In this document: positions 18,151-31,268 of the stretch, one piece after another
How positions within the stretch are numbered: position 1 is the first letter of the stretch
Layout: every line of letters starts with the position of its first letter
Origin: [Zimmermannella] alba NBRC 15616
Lineage (GTDB): Bacteria; Actinomycetota; Actinomycetes; Actinomycetales; Microbacteriaceae
Assembly: GCF_001570905.1 (NCBI RefSeq)
Contig: NZ_BCSO01000007.1
Span: 45,408 to 109,407 of the forward strand
DNA length: 64,000 bases
Direction of reading: 5' to 3'
Notes under the pieces: model-generated
The model's database searches: none
What the model saw: only the letters and a program-made list of their open reading frames with translations
Told to the model about the DNA's origin: nothing
Position numbers and translations under genes: made by a program

Positions 18151-19983
18151 ATGAGCATGCGGATGATGATGGGCAGCGGGCCTGGACGAGGTGGCGGACG
18201 CATGCGCGACGAGGCCGCCCTCAAGGCCGAGAATGCGAAGGCGCCGAAGATTCCCCACCTCGAGTCTCGGGTACTCGCTCTCTTCCGGCCCTACCGGGGA
18301 CTTCTCGCGCTCGCGATCGTGCTTGTCCTCATTACCGCCGCGATCTCGGTCGCGCCGCCCCTGCTCACCAAGCACGCCTTCGACGCAGGACTCTTCCCGG
18401 CAGACGGAAGCGGACCGAACCTTCACGAGCTCTGGTGGGCCGTCGCCGCGATGCTCGCCGTGTGGGTCGTGTCGAACGCACTTGGCGTCTGGCAGGCCTG
18501 GCTCACCGCGAAGGTCGGTAACCGCGTCATGGGAGATCTGCGCACGCAACTGTTTGCGCGGCTGCAGTCCATGGAGCTCGCCTTCTTCACCCGCACGAAG
18601 ACCGGCGTCATCCAGTCCCGCCTGCAAAACGATGTCGGCGGGGTCGCGCAGACACTGCGCTCCATGATCTCGAGCGTCGTCGGCAACGTCGTCACCGTGC
18701 TTGCAGCCCTCGTGTCGATGGTGCTTCTCTCGTGGGAACTCACGATCGTCGCCGTCATCCTCATGCCGCTGCTGGTCGTCGTGCAGCGCCGCGTCGGCCA
18801 GCTGCGAGCCCGCATCGCGAGCGAAACGCAGGAGTCGCTCTCCGAGATGACGGCCATCACCCAAGAGAGTCTCAGCGTCTCGGGCGTACTGCTCGCAAAG
18901 TCTTTCGGGCAGGAGGGCGCCGAGGCCGCTCGCTATCAGGCCGAGAATGACCGCCAGATTGCGCTGCAGATCCGCCAGGCCATGTCCGGCCAGTGGTTCT
19001 TTGCCTTCGTGTCGATCGTGTTCTCGCTCGTGCCGCCCGCCGTCTACGTCGTCACCGCCTACCTCATCGAAGGCGGCGCGACGCACCTCACTGCGGGCAC
19101 CATCGTCGCCTTCACCGCTGTGCAGACGAGGCTCTCGATGCCGCTGCTCGGCCTCATGCGGATGGGGCTCGAAGTGCAGACCTCGATGGCGCTCTTTGCC
19201 CGCATCTTCGAATACCTCGACCTCACTCCGAGCATCACCTCACCCGCGACGCCGCGCCCCATCGAGGCATCCCGCCTCGGCGAGGTGTGCTTTGAGGAGG
19301 TGTCGTTCCGGTATCCCGAAACGGACCCGGCGGATGCGCCGACCCTCGACCAGGTTTCGTTCTCGCTGGCTCCCGGTCAGTACGCCGCCTTCGTCGGGCC
19401 ATCTGGCGCGGGCAAGACGACGATCGGCTACCTCGTGCCGCGTCTGTACGAAGCGACATCCGGCACTGTCCGCTTCGCCGGTGAGGATGTGCGCGAGCTC
19501 GACGCGCACGAGCTCATGTCGCACATCGGCATCGTGAGCCAAGACGCATACCTCTTCCACGCGACGATCGCCGACAATCTCCGCTACGCAAAACCCTCTG
19601 CGACGGGTGAGGAGCTCGAACAGGCGGCCCGGCACGCGAACATCCACGAGACGATCATGCGTTTCCCGGACGGCTACAACACGGTCGTCGGCGAGCGCGG
19701 CTACCGGCTCTCGGGCGGCGAGAAACAGCGCATCGCCATCGCCCGCGTCTTCCTCAAAGACCCCGCCGTGCTCGTGCTCGACGAGGCAACCTCCGCTCTC
19801 GACACGCTCTCCGAACGGCACGTGCAGCAGGCCCTCGACGTCGTCGCCGAAGGTCGCACGGTGCTGTCGATCGCCCACCGGCTCTCGACCATCCGCCACG
19901 CCGACGTCATCTACGTCGTGGATCGTGGCCGCATCGTCGAACACGGAACCCACAGCGAACTCGTCGCTCGCGGCGGCCTCTAA
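18151..19983 (+). CDS. ABC exporter, fused permease and ATPase (MdlB/MsbA-like half transporter)
   Basis: 610 residues. A Met/Gly/Arg-rich N-terminus is followed by six hydrophobic helices (about 45-320) of the ABC type-1 exporter domain, then the nucleotide-binding domain from about 365. It shows Walker A GPSGAGKTT, a Q loop at VSQDAYLFHATIADNLRY, the signature LSGGEKQRIAIAR, Walker B VLVLDEATSALD and the switch His in SIAHRLSTI. It should work as a homo- or heterodimer; no partner half is encoded next to it, so a homodimer is likely. Substrate unknown. A TAGGCT box 7 nt before the ATG and no Shine-Dalgarno suggest a leaderless mRNA with its own promoter. Confidence 0.93.
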   Translation: MSMRMMMGSGPGRGGGRMRDEAALKAENAKAPKIPHLESRVLALFRPYRGLLALAIVLVLITAAISVAPPLLTKHAFDAGLFPADGSGPNLHELWWAVAAMLAVWVVSNALGVWQAWLTAKVGNRVMGDLRTQLFARLQSMELAFFTRTKTGVIQSRLQNDVGGVAQTLRSMISSVVGNVVTVLAALVSMVLLSWELTIVAVILMPLLVVVQRRVGQLRARIASETQESLSEMTAITQESLSVSGVLLAKSFGQEGAEAARYQAENDRQIALQIRQAMSGQWFFAFVSIVFSLVPPAVYVVTAYLIEGGATHLTAGTIVAFTAVQTRLSMPLLGLMRMGLEVQTSMALFARIFEYLDLTPSITSPATPRPIEASRLGEVCFEEVSFRYPETDPADAPTLDQVSFSLAPGQYAAFVGPSGAGKTTIGYLVPRLYEATSGTVRFAGEDVRELDAHELMSHIGIVSQDAYLFHATIADNLRYAKPSATGEELEQAARHANIHETIMRFPDGYNTVVGERGYRLSGGEKQRIAIARVFLKDPAVLVLDEATSALDTLSERHVQQALDVVAEGRTVLSIAHRLSTIRHADVIYVVDRGRIVEHGTHSELVARGGL

Positions 19984-20096
19984 GCCCGCCTCGACGCTGA
20001 GCAGCGCAGCATCCCCGAGTAGCGCCGCTACGCCGATGGCGATCGGGCGAGGTCCCGCCGGTGAGGCGTCCTGGGTGCCCGCCTATTCTTGACGGC

Positions 20097-24123
<4,027 letters not shown>

Positions 24124-24204
24124 TCCACCCCCGCACGACATTCGGATGTCACTGGTAGCGGGTACCCTTTGCCCTACTCGTCCGCGACGCGAAGGAATTC
24201 CCGC

Positions 24205-26454
24205 ATGACCAGTGACGCGCTCCGACACCTCGTCGATCGTGGTGTGCTCGCCCACTACATTTCTGCGCAGCAAATGTGCGACCGAGCCGCCGGAGCGCGG
24301 TGGAGCATCGACCTTGATGCGCAGCGCCTTCGCTTTGAAACAGCGGGGGCTCAGCTCGAGCTGCGCGCCCACCTCATGGGTCTTCGCCGCCGCGAGCCGG
24401 GGGAGTGGATGTGGGCGTGGAACAACGTCAACAACCTCCCGGCCGCCTCGATCGCACTGGCCGAACGGGTGAAGTCGCTCGCGAAGCGGCACGGATTCCG
24501 GGAGGGTCTCGACCCTGAGCTCGCACTCTCGAATGACCTCACCGCCGAGCGCCTCGTCATTGCGGCAAAGGCCCTCCTCGGCACGCGCATGAGCCTCGAA
24601 CTGCCCGTGTCCGCCGAGCTTGCGGCGACGGTGTTCCTCGGCGACGAGGGTGACATCAGCGACCCGACCGTGCCCCAGATCCACAAGGCGGTACTCCGTG
24701 CCGCGCGCTCAGGCATCATGGTCGACCACCGCAGCGGCATCCGTGCACTCGAAGGATTCCGTGGCCTCACGGTGGCCGAGCACGGCCCGGCACTGCTCAT
24801 CGAAGCGCTCGGTGGTGCCCTCGCCGTCGAGTTCGACGACCTCGGTCGCGTGTCGCGCCTGCGGCGCCTCGTGAAGAAGGCCCCGGCAGCCCCGGCACCG
24901 GCGGCGCCTCAGGCGATCCTCGGCGAGGCCAGCGAAGCAGCGCCCAGCTCGCCGTGGACGATCGCGCACGCCTGGACAATGGCAAGCGCCGCCGCACTCG
25001 CGGCGGAGGCCCCCGCTGCCGCGGTTGAGGAGGGCACCCCCGTGCCGCCGAAGGCCCTCCTCGGATCCGGGGAGACGGAGGCAGCTCCCGAAGCATCGAG
25101 CACCCCGGCAGCGGCCCCTGCACCGGAGGCCGCATCCGCAGCTGCACCGGCTGCCGCCTCGGCCGTTGCGCCAGCGGATGCGCCTGCCGTGTCGCAGCCG
25201 GACGCTGAGCAGCCGCCCGCCGTGGCCAACGAGACCGGTGCCTTCCCGAGCCGCCGCGAGCTGCGCGAACACGCCGCGGAGGCGCCAGCTCTGGCGCCGG
25301 TCCAGCCAGTCACCAAGGTTCCCCAGCCCGCGGATGACGAACTCGACGCTGCCTGGAACGGCGATGCCATGGGCGAGACCGCGCCGAACGCCGCCCCGCC
25401 GCAGTCGCTCCTCATGGGCGGAGCTGCCGCCGCCGGTGCTGCAGCTGGAGCTGCGCTCGCCGCACCGCACGGCGAGCCGGCAGCTGCGCCGCAGCAGCGT
25501 GGCGGTTGGTCGTTCACGCAGGACAACCCCAACGAGACGAGTGTTGTGCCGCGCCTGGGCTGGGGTCGTTCGCCGTTCGGCGACGTTCCCGCTGAGGAGG
25601 CGCCGACCGTGCAGCCCGCATCCGAGCAGGCACCCGAAGCACCCACCCGCCCGGCCGAGCCTGTGGCCGCCGAGGCCACCACGGTCGCTGACGCTGCGAC
25701 GCACGGCGAGGCAGCACCGACCGTTGACACGGGCGCCCACGCCGCCCAGGATGAGGCTGCGAAGCCCGAGCCGAACGAGGACGCTCCCGAGGTCGACGAC
25801 GAATATTCGAGTGGGATGACGCTCTTTCCGCCGATCGACACTGGCTCGTTCGGCGCGACCTCCACGGCCGCTCGTGAAGCCGAGTCGGACGTTGAGACGG
25901 GCCCGACGCAGGTCGTCTCGCAGCAGCCGACCAACGGCCAGAACGGGCTTGCGGGGGCTCCGGAAGCCCCGCAGTTTGGCTCGCCCGCACCCCAGTTCGG
26001 TTCGCCCGCACCGCAATTCGGTCAGCAGCCCGCACCGCAGTCACCGAACGTTGGCGGCAGCCAGCCTCCGAGCCAGTACCAGCAGCCGCCGATGCCGCGC
26101 GGCCCGCAGCAGGGTTCCGGCCCGGTCGGCCCCGGCAACGCACCTTTCTCGCCGCGTCGCGACGGTGGCATCCCGCCGGTCCCGCCGGCGCCGCAGAGCG
26201 GTCAGCCGGTGTGGGGTGGACCTGGATACGGAGTTCCGCAGAACCAGCCGCAGCAGCGTCCACCGTATGGGCCGCCGCATGGGCAGCAGCCGTTCGGAGG
26301 TGCCCCGCAGCAGCGTCCGCTGTACGGTCCGCCGCAGGGTCAGCCGCCACACGGCCAGCCGCCCCAGGACCCGAACGGTCAGCCGCCGCAGGTGTGGCCG
26401 CCGCAGGGACCCAACGGCCAGCCACCGCAACAGGGTCCCTGGAACCAGCGATAG
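24205..26454 (+). CDS. DUF6882-like domain with long disordered Ala/Pro/Gln-rich tail
   Basis: 749 residues from ATG 24205, with GAAGGA 8 nt upstream. Residues about 1-225 form a folded region with a LRRREPGEWMWAWNN block that resembles the DUF6882 family. Beyond that the protein is low complexity: Ala/Pro/Glu-rich (about 230-570), then Pro/Gln/Gly-rich with tandem PQFGSPA units (about 589-612) and PPYGPPHGQQ/PLYGPPQGQ-type repeats up to the end. There is no signal peptide or membrane segment. The tail resembles condensate-forming or surface-adhesive linkers, but its role is unknown. It sits between ligA and a terminator before gatCAB. Confidence 0.7.
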   Translation: MTSDALRHLVDRGVLAHYISAQQMCDRAAGARWSIDLDAQRLRFETAGAQLELRAHLMGLRRREPGEWMWAWNNVNNLPAASIALAERVKSLAKRHGFREGLDPELALSNDLTAERLVIAAKALLGTRMSLELPVSAELAATVFLGDEGDISDPTVPQIHKAVLRAARSGIMVDHRSGIRALEGFRGLTVAEHGPALLIEALGGALAVEFDDLGRVSRLRRLVKKAPAAPAPAAPQAILGEASEAAPSSPWTIAHAWTMASAAALAAEAPAAAVEEGTPVPPKALLGSGETEAAPEASSTPAAAPAPEAASAAAPAAASAVAPADAPAVSQPDAEQPPAVANETGAFPSRRELREHAAEAPALAPVQPVTKVPQPADDELDAAWNGDAMGETAPNAAPPQSLLMGGAAAAGAAAGAALAAPHGEPAAAPQQRGGWSFTQDNPNETSVVPRLGWGRSPFGDVPAEEAPTVQPASEQAPEAPTRPAEPVAAEATTVADAATHGEAAPTVDTGAHAAQDEAAKPEPNEDAPEVDDEYSSGMTLFPPIDTGSFGATSTAAREAESDVETGPTQVVSQQPTNGQNGLAGAPEAPQFGSPAPQFGSPAPQFGQQPAPQSPNVGGSQPPSQYQQPPMPRGPQQGSGPVGPGNAPFSPRRDGGIPPVPPAPQSGQPVWGGPGYGVPQNQPQQRPPYGPPHGQQPFGGAPQQRPLYGPPQGQPPHGQPPQDPNGQPPQVWPPQGPNGQPPQQGPWNQR

Positions 26455-26466
26455 CGCACAACATGA

Positions 26467-26506
26467 AGGGCCACCGAACTCCCCACATGGGGATGTCGGT
26501 GGCCCT
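26467..26506 (+). terminator. terminator after the DUF6882-like gene
   Basis: Perfect 11-nt arms AGGGCCACCGA (26467-26477) and its complement (26496-26506) enclose an inner CCCC/GGGG pairing. It lies 12 nt after the stop codon and before the gatC promoter region. A TAGACT box at 26511-26516 just behind it could be the -10 of gatCAB. Confidence 0.8.
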
Positions 26507-26550
26507 CAGTAGACTGAAGCGACCTTGACCGCTCTCACAGACGGAGTCGC

Positions 26551-26850
26551 ATGTCCGACATCACTACCGCCGACGTCGAGCATCTTGCCTCGCTCGCGCG
26601 GATTGACCTCACCCAGGATGAACTCGCGGGATTTGCCTCGCAGCTTGTCGACATCCAGCACCTCATTGCCAAGGTGCAGGAAGTCGCCACGCCCGAGGTG
26701 ACGGCAACGAGCCACCCGATCGTCATGCCGAACGTCACCCGACCCGATGTGGTCGGTGAGACGCTCACGCCGGAGGAGGCGCTCTCCGGCGCTCCCGACG
26801 ATGACGGCACTCGCTTCCGCGTGACGGCGATTCTGGGAGAGGAACAGTAA
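26551..26850 (+). CDS. gatC: Asp-tRNA(Asn)/Glu-tRNA(Gln) amidotransferase subunit C
   Basis: 99 residues. The small subunit of the GatCAB complex, which converts misacylated Glu-tRNA(Gln) or Asp-tRNA(Asn) to the amide forms; GatC wraps around the A-B interface. The N-terminal pattern [20 protein letters not shown] and the C-terminal [24 protein letters not shown] region with an [11 protein letters not shown] end are typical. A GGAG site precedes the ATG. The stop and the gatA start overlap as TAATG, giving translational coupling. Confidence 0.96.
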   Translation: MSDITTADVEHLASLARIDLTQDELAGFASQLVDIQHLIAKVQEVATPEVTATSHPIVMPNVTRPDVVGETLTPEEALSGAPDDDGTRFRVTAILGEEQ

Positions 26851-28376
26851 TGACGGATCTCACCAAGCTCACCGCAGCTGAGCTCGCCGAGCAGCTTCGC
26901 TCCGGCGAGACGACAGCTGTTGCCGCTGCCGAGGCGCACCTCGCCCGCATTGACGAGGTCGACGGTGCCGTGCACGCCTTCCTGCACGTCAACCGCGAGG
27001 AAGCGCTCAAGGACTCCGCCGCCATCGACGAGCGCCGCGCTGCTGGCGAAACGCTCCACGCGCTCGCGGGTGTCCCCATTGCGGTGAAGGACAACCTCGC
27101 CACCAAGGGCATGCCGACGACGGCTGCCTCGAAGATTCTTGAGGGATGGATCCCGCCGTACGACGCGACGGTCGTGTCGCGCCTTCGCGAGGCGGGCCTG
27201 GTCATCCTCGGCAAGACGAACCTCGACGAGTTCGCCATGGGATCCTCAACCGAGCACTCGGCCTTCGGCCCGAGCCGCAACCCGTGGGATCTCGACCGCA
27301 CGCCGGGAGGTTCCGGCGGTGGTTCCGCGGCCGCTGTCGCGGCGTTTGAAGCACCGCTCGCCCTCGGCACCGACACTGGTGGCTCCATCCGCCAGCCCGC
27401 GTCGCTCACCGGTACGGTCGGCGTGAAGCCCACCTATGGCGCAGTGAGCCGCTACGGCGCGCTCGCGATGGGCTCCTCGCTCGACCAGATTGGCCCGGCA
27501 GCCCGCACGGTGCTCGACGCAGCCATGCTCCACGACGTCATCGGCGGCTACGACCACCACGACGCCACCTCGATCAAGACCGAGTGGGCTTCGATGGCGG
27601 ATGCTGCCCGAGCAGGCCAGCGCGACGGCGCCCTCGAGGGCCTTCGCATTGGTGTGCCGAAGGAGCTCGCCTCGGGTGACGGCTTCGAGGCTGGCGTTGC
27701 CGAGAACTTCCAGAAGTCGCTCGAGCTCATGCGCGAGCGCGGTGCCGTTATCGTCGAGCTTGAGACGCCGCACTTCGAGTACGCGGTGGCCGCGTACTAC
27801 CTCATCATGCCGGCCGAGGTCTCAAGTAACCTCGCCCGCTACGACTCCGTCCGCTACGGTCTCCGCACCGGCGAGGGCACGGTTGAGCAGGTCATGTCGG
27901 CCACGCGCCGTGAGGGCTTCGGCGCCGAGGTGAAGCGCCGTATCCTCCTCGGCACCTACGCGCTCTCGGCCGGCTACTTCGACGCCTACTACGGCTCGGC
28001 CCAGAAGGTTCGTACGCTCGTCCAGGACGACTTCAACAAGGCCTTCGCCCAGGCCGACGTCCTCGCGGCACCCACCTCGCCGACGACGGCGTTCCGCTTC
28101 GGTGAGAAGCTCGACGACCCGACGGCGATGTACCTCGCCGACATCACGACCATCCCCGCCAACCTTGCGGGTGTTCCGGCGCTGTCGATCCCCTCGGGCC
28201 TCTCGAGCACTGACGGCCTCCCGGTCGGCCTCCAGCTCATGGCTCCGGTCCGCGAGGACGCACGCCTCTACACGAGTGCTGCGGCCATCGAGCGCACCCT
28301 CACTGACGAATGGGGCGAGGCACTCCTCGCCAAGGCCCCGCAGCTCACTTCTGACAGCAAGGCAGGTGACCGCTAA
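26850..28376 (+). CDS. gatA: Asp-tRNA(Asn)/Glu-tRNA(Gln) amidotransferase subunit A
   Basis: 508 residues. The glutaminase subunit of GatCAB, an amidase-signature protein that releases ammonia from glutamine or asparagine. The Ser-cisSer-Lys triad is visible as IAVKDN (Lys), the [15 protein letters not shown] loop (cis-Ser) and [14 protein letters not shown] (nucleophile Ser). [17 protein letters not shown] is the usual block before it. Start and stop both overlap neighbours by one base (TAATG), so gatC, gatA and gatB are made in step from one mRNA. Confidence 0.97.
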   Translation: MTDLTKLTAAELAEQLRSGETTAVAAAEAHLARIDEVDGAVHAFLHVNREEALKDSAAIDERRAAGETLHALAGVPIAVKDNLATKGMPTTAASKILEGWIPPYDATVVSRLREAGLVILGKTNLDEFAMGSSTEHSAFGPSRNPWDLDRTPGGSGGGSAAAVAAFEAPLALGTDTGGSIRQPASLTGTVGVKPTYGAVSRYGALAMGSSLDQIGPAARTVLDAAMLHDVIGGYDHHDATSIKTEWASMADAARAGQRDGALEGLRIGVPKELASGDGFEAGVAENFQKSLELMRERGAVIVELETPHFEYAVAAYYLIMPAEVSSNLARYDSVRYGLRTGEGTVEQVMSATRREGFGAEVKRRILLGTYALSAGYFDAYYGSAQKVRTLVQDDFNKAFAQADVLAAPTSPTTAFRFGEKLDDPTAMYLADITTIPANLAGVPALSIPSGLSSTDGLPVGLQLMAPVREDARLYTSAAAIERTLTDEWGEALLAKAPQLTSDSKAGDR

Positions 28377-29896
28377 TGGCGGCAAAGGCAGATCTCCTCG
28401 ACTACGAGCTCGCGATCCAGAAGTACGAGCCGGTCATCGGGCTCGAAGTGCACGTGGAGCTTGCCACGGACACGAAGATGTTCTCGCCGGCTCCGAACAT
28501 TGCCTCGGGCAAGTACGACGGTGCCGAGCCGAACACGCTCGTCTCGCCCGTGTGCCTCGGCCTTCCGGGCACGCTCCCGGTCGTCAACGAGCAGGCCGTG
28601 CGCTACTCGATCCAGCTGGGCCTCGCCCTCGGCTGCGAGATCGCAGAGGTCTCGGGCTTCGCTCGGAAGAACTATTTCTACCCGGACAACCCGAAGAACT
28701 ACCAGATCTCGCAGTACGACGACCCGATCGCCTTCAACGGCGAGGTTGAAGTTGAGCTCGAAGACGGCACGATCTTCAAGGTGCCGATCGAGCGCGCCCA
28801 CATGGAAGAAGATGCTGGCAAGCTCACCCACGTGGGTGGCTCGACCGGTCGCATCCAGGGCGCCGAGTACTCGCTCGTTGACTACAACCGCGCAGGTGTC
28901 CCGCTCGTCGAGATCGTGACGCGTCCGATCTTCGGCGGCGAAGAGAAGACCCCCGAGCTTGCAGCCGCCTACGTGTCGACGATCCGCGACATCGTCCGTT
29001 CGATCGGCGTCTCACAGGCTCGCATGGAGCGCGGTAACCTTCGCTGCGACGCGAACGTCTCGCTCCGCCCGCGCGGCACCGAGGCGCTCGGCACCCGCAC
29101 CGAGACGAAGAACGTCAACTCCTTCCGCTCGATCGAGCGTGCCGTGCGCTACGAGATCCAGCGCCAGGCCGCCATCCTCGAGAAGGGCGAACAGGTCATC
29201 CAGGAGACCCGTCACTGGCACGAGGACACCGGCCGTACCTCGGCAGGCCGTCCCAAGTCGGATGCTGACGACTACCGCTACTTCCCGGAGCCCGACCTCA
29301 TGCCGCTCGAGCCGAGCCGTGAGCTTGTCGAAGAGCTGCGCGCGGCGCTGCCGGAGGCTCCCGCTGCCATGCGTCGCCGCCTCAAGGGCGAGTGGGGCAT
29401 GGGCGACCAGGAGTTCCAGGACATCGTCAACGCAGGCCTCCTTGGCCTCGTGAACCAGACGGTGGAGCTCGGCGCATCGCCCGCCGGTGCCAAGAAGTGG
29501 TGGATGGGCGAGCTCTCGCGCATCGCGAACGAGCGTCAGACCGACCCGAGCGAGCTCGCAACGCCCGCCCAGGTGGCCGAGATCGAGGCGCTCATCTCGG
29601 AGGGCGTCGTGAACGACAAGCTCGCGCGCCAGGTCCTCGAGGGCGTCCTCGCGGGCGAAGGCACACCCCGTGAGGTTGTCGACTCGCGTGGTCTCGCGGT
29701 CGTGTCGGACGACGGTGCACTCATTGCCGCCATCGACGATGCCCTCGCGAAGCAGCCGGATGTCCTTGCCAAGATCAAGGACGGCAAGGTGCAAGCTGCT
29801 GGCGCCGTCATCGGCATGGTCATGAAGGCGATGCACGGCAAGGCCGACGCTGCCCGCGTCCGCGAACTCATCCTCGAGCGCGCGAACGAAGCGTAG
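28376..29896 (+). CDS. gatB: Asp-tRNA(Asn)/Glu-tRNA(Gln) amidotransferase subunit B
   Basis: 506 residues. The tRNA-binding kinase subunit of GatCAB, which activates the misacylated amino acid by ATP-dependent phosphorylation. Family blocks are [70 protein letters not shown] and [18 protein letters not shown]. The C-terminal YqeY/tail domain (about 360-506) binds tRNA. A conserved Cys/His Zn site is not obvious, which is common in this branch. The Lys/Ala-rich gene follows after 2 nt. Confidence 0.97.
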   Translation: MAAKADLLDYELAIQKYEPVIGLEVHVELATDTKMFSPAPNIASGKYDGAEPNTLVSPVCLGLPGTLPVVNEQAVRYSIQLGLALGCEIAEVSGFARKNYFYPDNPKNYQISQYDDPIAFNGEVEVELEDGTIFKVPIERAHMEEDAGKLTHVGGSTGRIQGAEYSLVDYNRAGVPLVEIVTRPIFGGEEKTPELAAAYVSTIRDIVRSIGVSQARMERGNLRCDANVSLRPRGTEALGTRTETKNVNSFRSIERAVRYEIQRQAAILEKGEQVIQETRHWHEDTGRTSAGRPKSDADDYRYFPEPDLMPLEPSRELVEELRAALPEAPAAMRRRLKGEWGMGDQEFQDIVNAGLLGLVNQTVELGASPAGAKKWWMGELSRIANERQTDPSELATPAQVAEIEALISEGVVNDKLARQVLEGVLAGEGTPREVVDSRGLAVVSDDGALIAAIDDALAKQPDVLAKIKDGKVQAAGAVIGMVMKAMHGKADAARVRELILERANEA

Positions 29897-29898
29897 CC

Positions 29899-31194
29899 AT
29901 GTCGAAGCCGTCGAAGAAGGGTAAGGCCGAGAAGATCGACGAGGCCGAGCTCAAGGCACTCAAGAAGGCTGCGAAGAAGGCGGCAAAGCAGGCTGCTGAA
30001 GCTGCCGACGAGCAGGCCATCAAGAAGGCCAAGAAGGCTGCGAAGAAGCTCGCGAAGGCTGAAACACGCGCCGCTGACGAGACTGCCCAGGTCGAGGAAT
30101 CGGCCAAGGCCAGCAAGCCGGGCAAGTCGGTGAAGGCCAGCAAGCAGTCGAAGTCGGACAAGGCCGACAAGACCGCCAAAGCCGACAAGGCAGCCAAGCG
30201 CAGCAAGCCAGAACCCGCGGCGAGCGCTCCTTCGATGGATGAACTCAACGAGGCGCAGGATCGCAGCGAGCACGACTACCAGCTCGTGCTCGCTGCGATG
30301 CCGCGCATCGTGGAACTTGTCGAGCAGCTCTCGGCACAGGTGCGACGCTCCGCGTTTGATGCCTACGTGACGGGCGTGCTCGAGCACGGGCTGGCCGCGG
30401 AGGAGCTTCCGCCGCTCCAGCTCACGATCGGTGAGGTGGCCGGGGGCACCCGCTCCGCGGCTCCCGAACGCGACGCGGATGACGCCGGCGCAGACGATGC
30501 CGAGGCCCCCGGTCCGCGTCGCGCGGCCTTCACGGAGACAGCGCGTACACCTCGTCGCGGCCCCGTCCACGAGGCTCCCGAGCTCGTCCGCGAAGAGGGT
30601 ACGCCGAAGGCCGCCGCCTTCGCAGCCGCTCAGGGCCGCTCGGGCATGACTGAGCCAGCCGAAGCTGGTGACGGGGAGGCTGCAGCACCGCGTCGTCGCC
30701 GCGGCCCCGGCAGCATGCCGTCCGAGAAAGCGCGACGCCCGCAGTCGCGTCCCGGCGCAACCCGCCCGCTCAATACGGCCCCGGCGAGTGCCGAAGCGGC
30801 TGCATCGCCGGGCGCAGCGGGCGTTCTTCCGCCGTCCGAGCGCATCAAGCTCGCAGGCGCCGCAGCAGCGGCTGCAAAGCGCAACCGCCCGGCCGCAGCC
30901 TCCAGTGCTCCGGCCCGCCGTTCACCGGCACCGAAGGCACTCATGAACCTCGTCGCCCGCACCGAGCCGCGCAACAACGATCAGCGCAATGTCGTCATTG
31001 TGGCGCACCTCGAAAAGGGCAAGAAGCCCGTTGACGAGGCGGCCATCGCGGCCATGTACGAGAAGCTCGGCTGGCGCGTGCCGGTCAATATGAGCACGAG
31101 CATCCGACAGTGCGTGCGCAAGGGCCTGCTCGAAGCAGGCGAGCTTGGCACGGTGACGCTTGCCGATGGCGGCCGCGACTGGCTCAACGCCTAG
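29899..31194 (+). CDS. Lys/Ala-rich protein with C-terminal folded domain, unknown function
   Basis: 431 residues, starting 2 nt after gatB. Residues about 1-110 are almost only Lys, Ala, Glu and Ser in AKKAAK-type repeats, like the tails of histone-H1-like bacterial proteins. A helical block (about 113-185; SEHDYQLVLAAMPRIVELVEQ) follows, then an Ala/Pro/Arg-rich linker and a conserved C-terminal domain of about 85 residues (from NLVARTEPRNNDQRN to the end). The latter has helices resembling a winged-helix or DNA-binding fold (MSTSIRQCVRKGLLEAGELG). Nucleic-acid binding is inferred from charge and fold pattern only. A terminator follows the gene. Confidence 0.72.
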   Translation: MSKPSKKGKAEKIDEAELKALKKAAKKAAKQAAEAADEQAIKKAKKAAKKLAKAETRAADETAQVEESAKASKPGKSVKASKQSKSDKADKTAKADKAAKRSKPEPAASAPSMDELNEAQDRSEHDYQLVLAAMPRIVELVEQLSAQVRRSAFDAYVTGVLEHGLAAEELPPLQLTIGEVAGGTRSAAPERDADDAGADDAEAPGPRRAAFTETARTPRRGPVHEAPELVREEGTPKAAAFAAAQGRSGMTEPAEAGDGEAAAPRRRRGPGSMPSEKARRPQSRPGATRPLNTAPASAEAAASPGAAGVLPPSERIKLAGAAAAAAKRNRPAAASSAPARRSPAPKALMNLVARTEPRNNDQRNVVIVAHLEKGKKPVDEAAIAAMYEKLGWRVPVNMSTSIRQCVRKGLLEAGELGTVTLADGGRDWLNA

Positions 31195-31221
31195 CTCGCA
31201 GGATCACGACCACAACGCGAA

Positions 31222-31254
31222 GAGGGGCCGGACGATCTCATCGTCCGACCCCTC
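31222..31254. terminator. bidirectional terminator between convergent genes
   Basis: Two 15-nt arms (31222-31236, GAGGGGCCGGACGAT, and 31240-31254) pair with one G-T wobble and a 3-nt loop. It lies between the Lys/Ala-rich gene and the acyl-CoA ligase gene, which converge. Confidence 0.88.
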
Positions 31255-31268
31255 CCGCATGGTTCACG

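Noticed and set aside
25971..26451. CRISPR array or DNA-level tandem repeat
   Set aside because: The repeats are imperfect, without regular spacers, and follow the reading frame as Pro/Gln/Gly units, so they are protein repeats.
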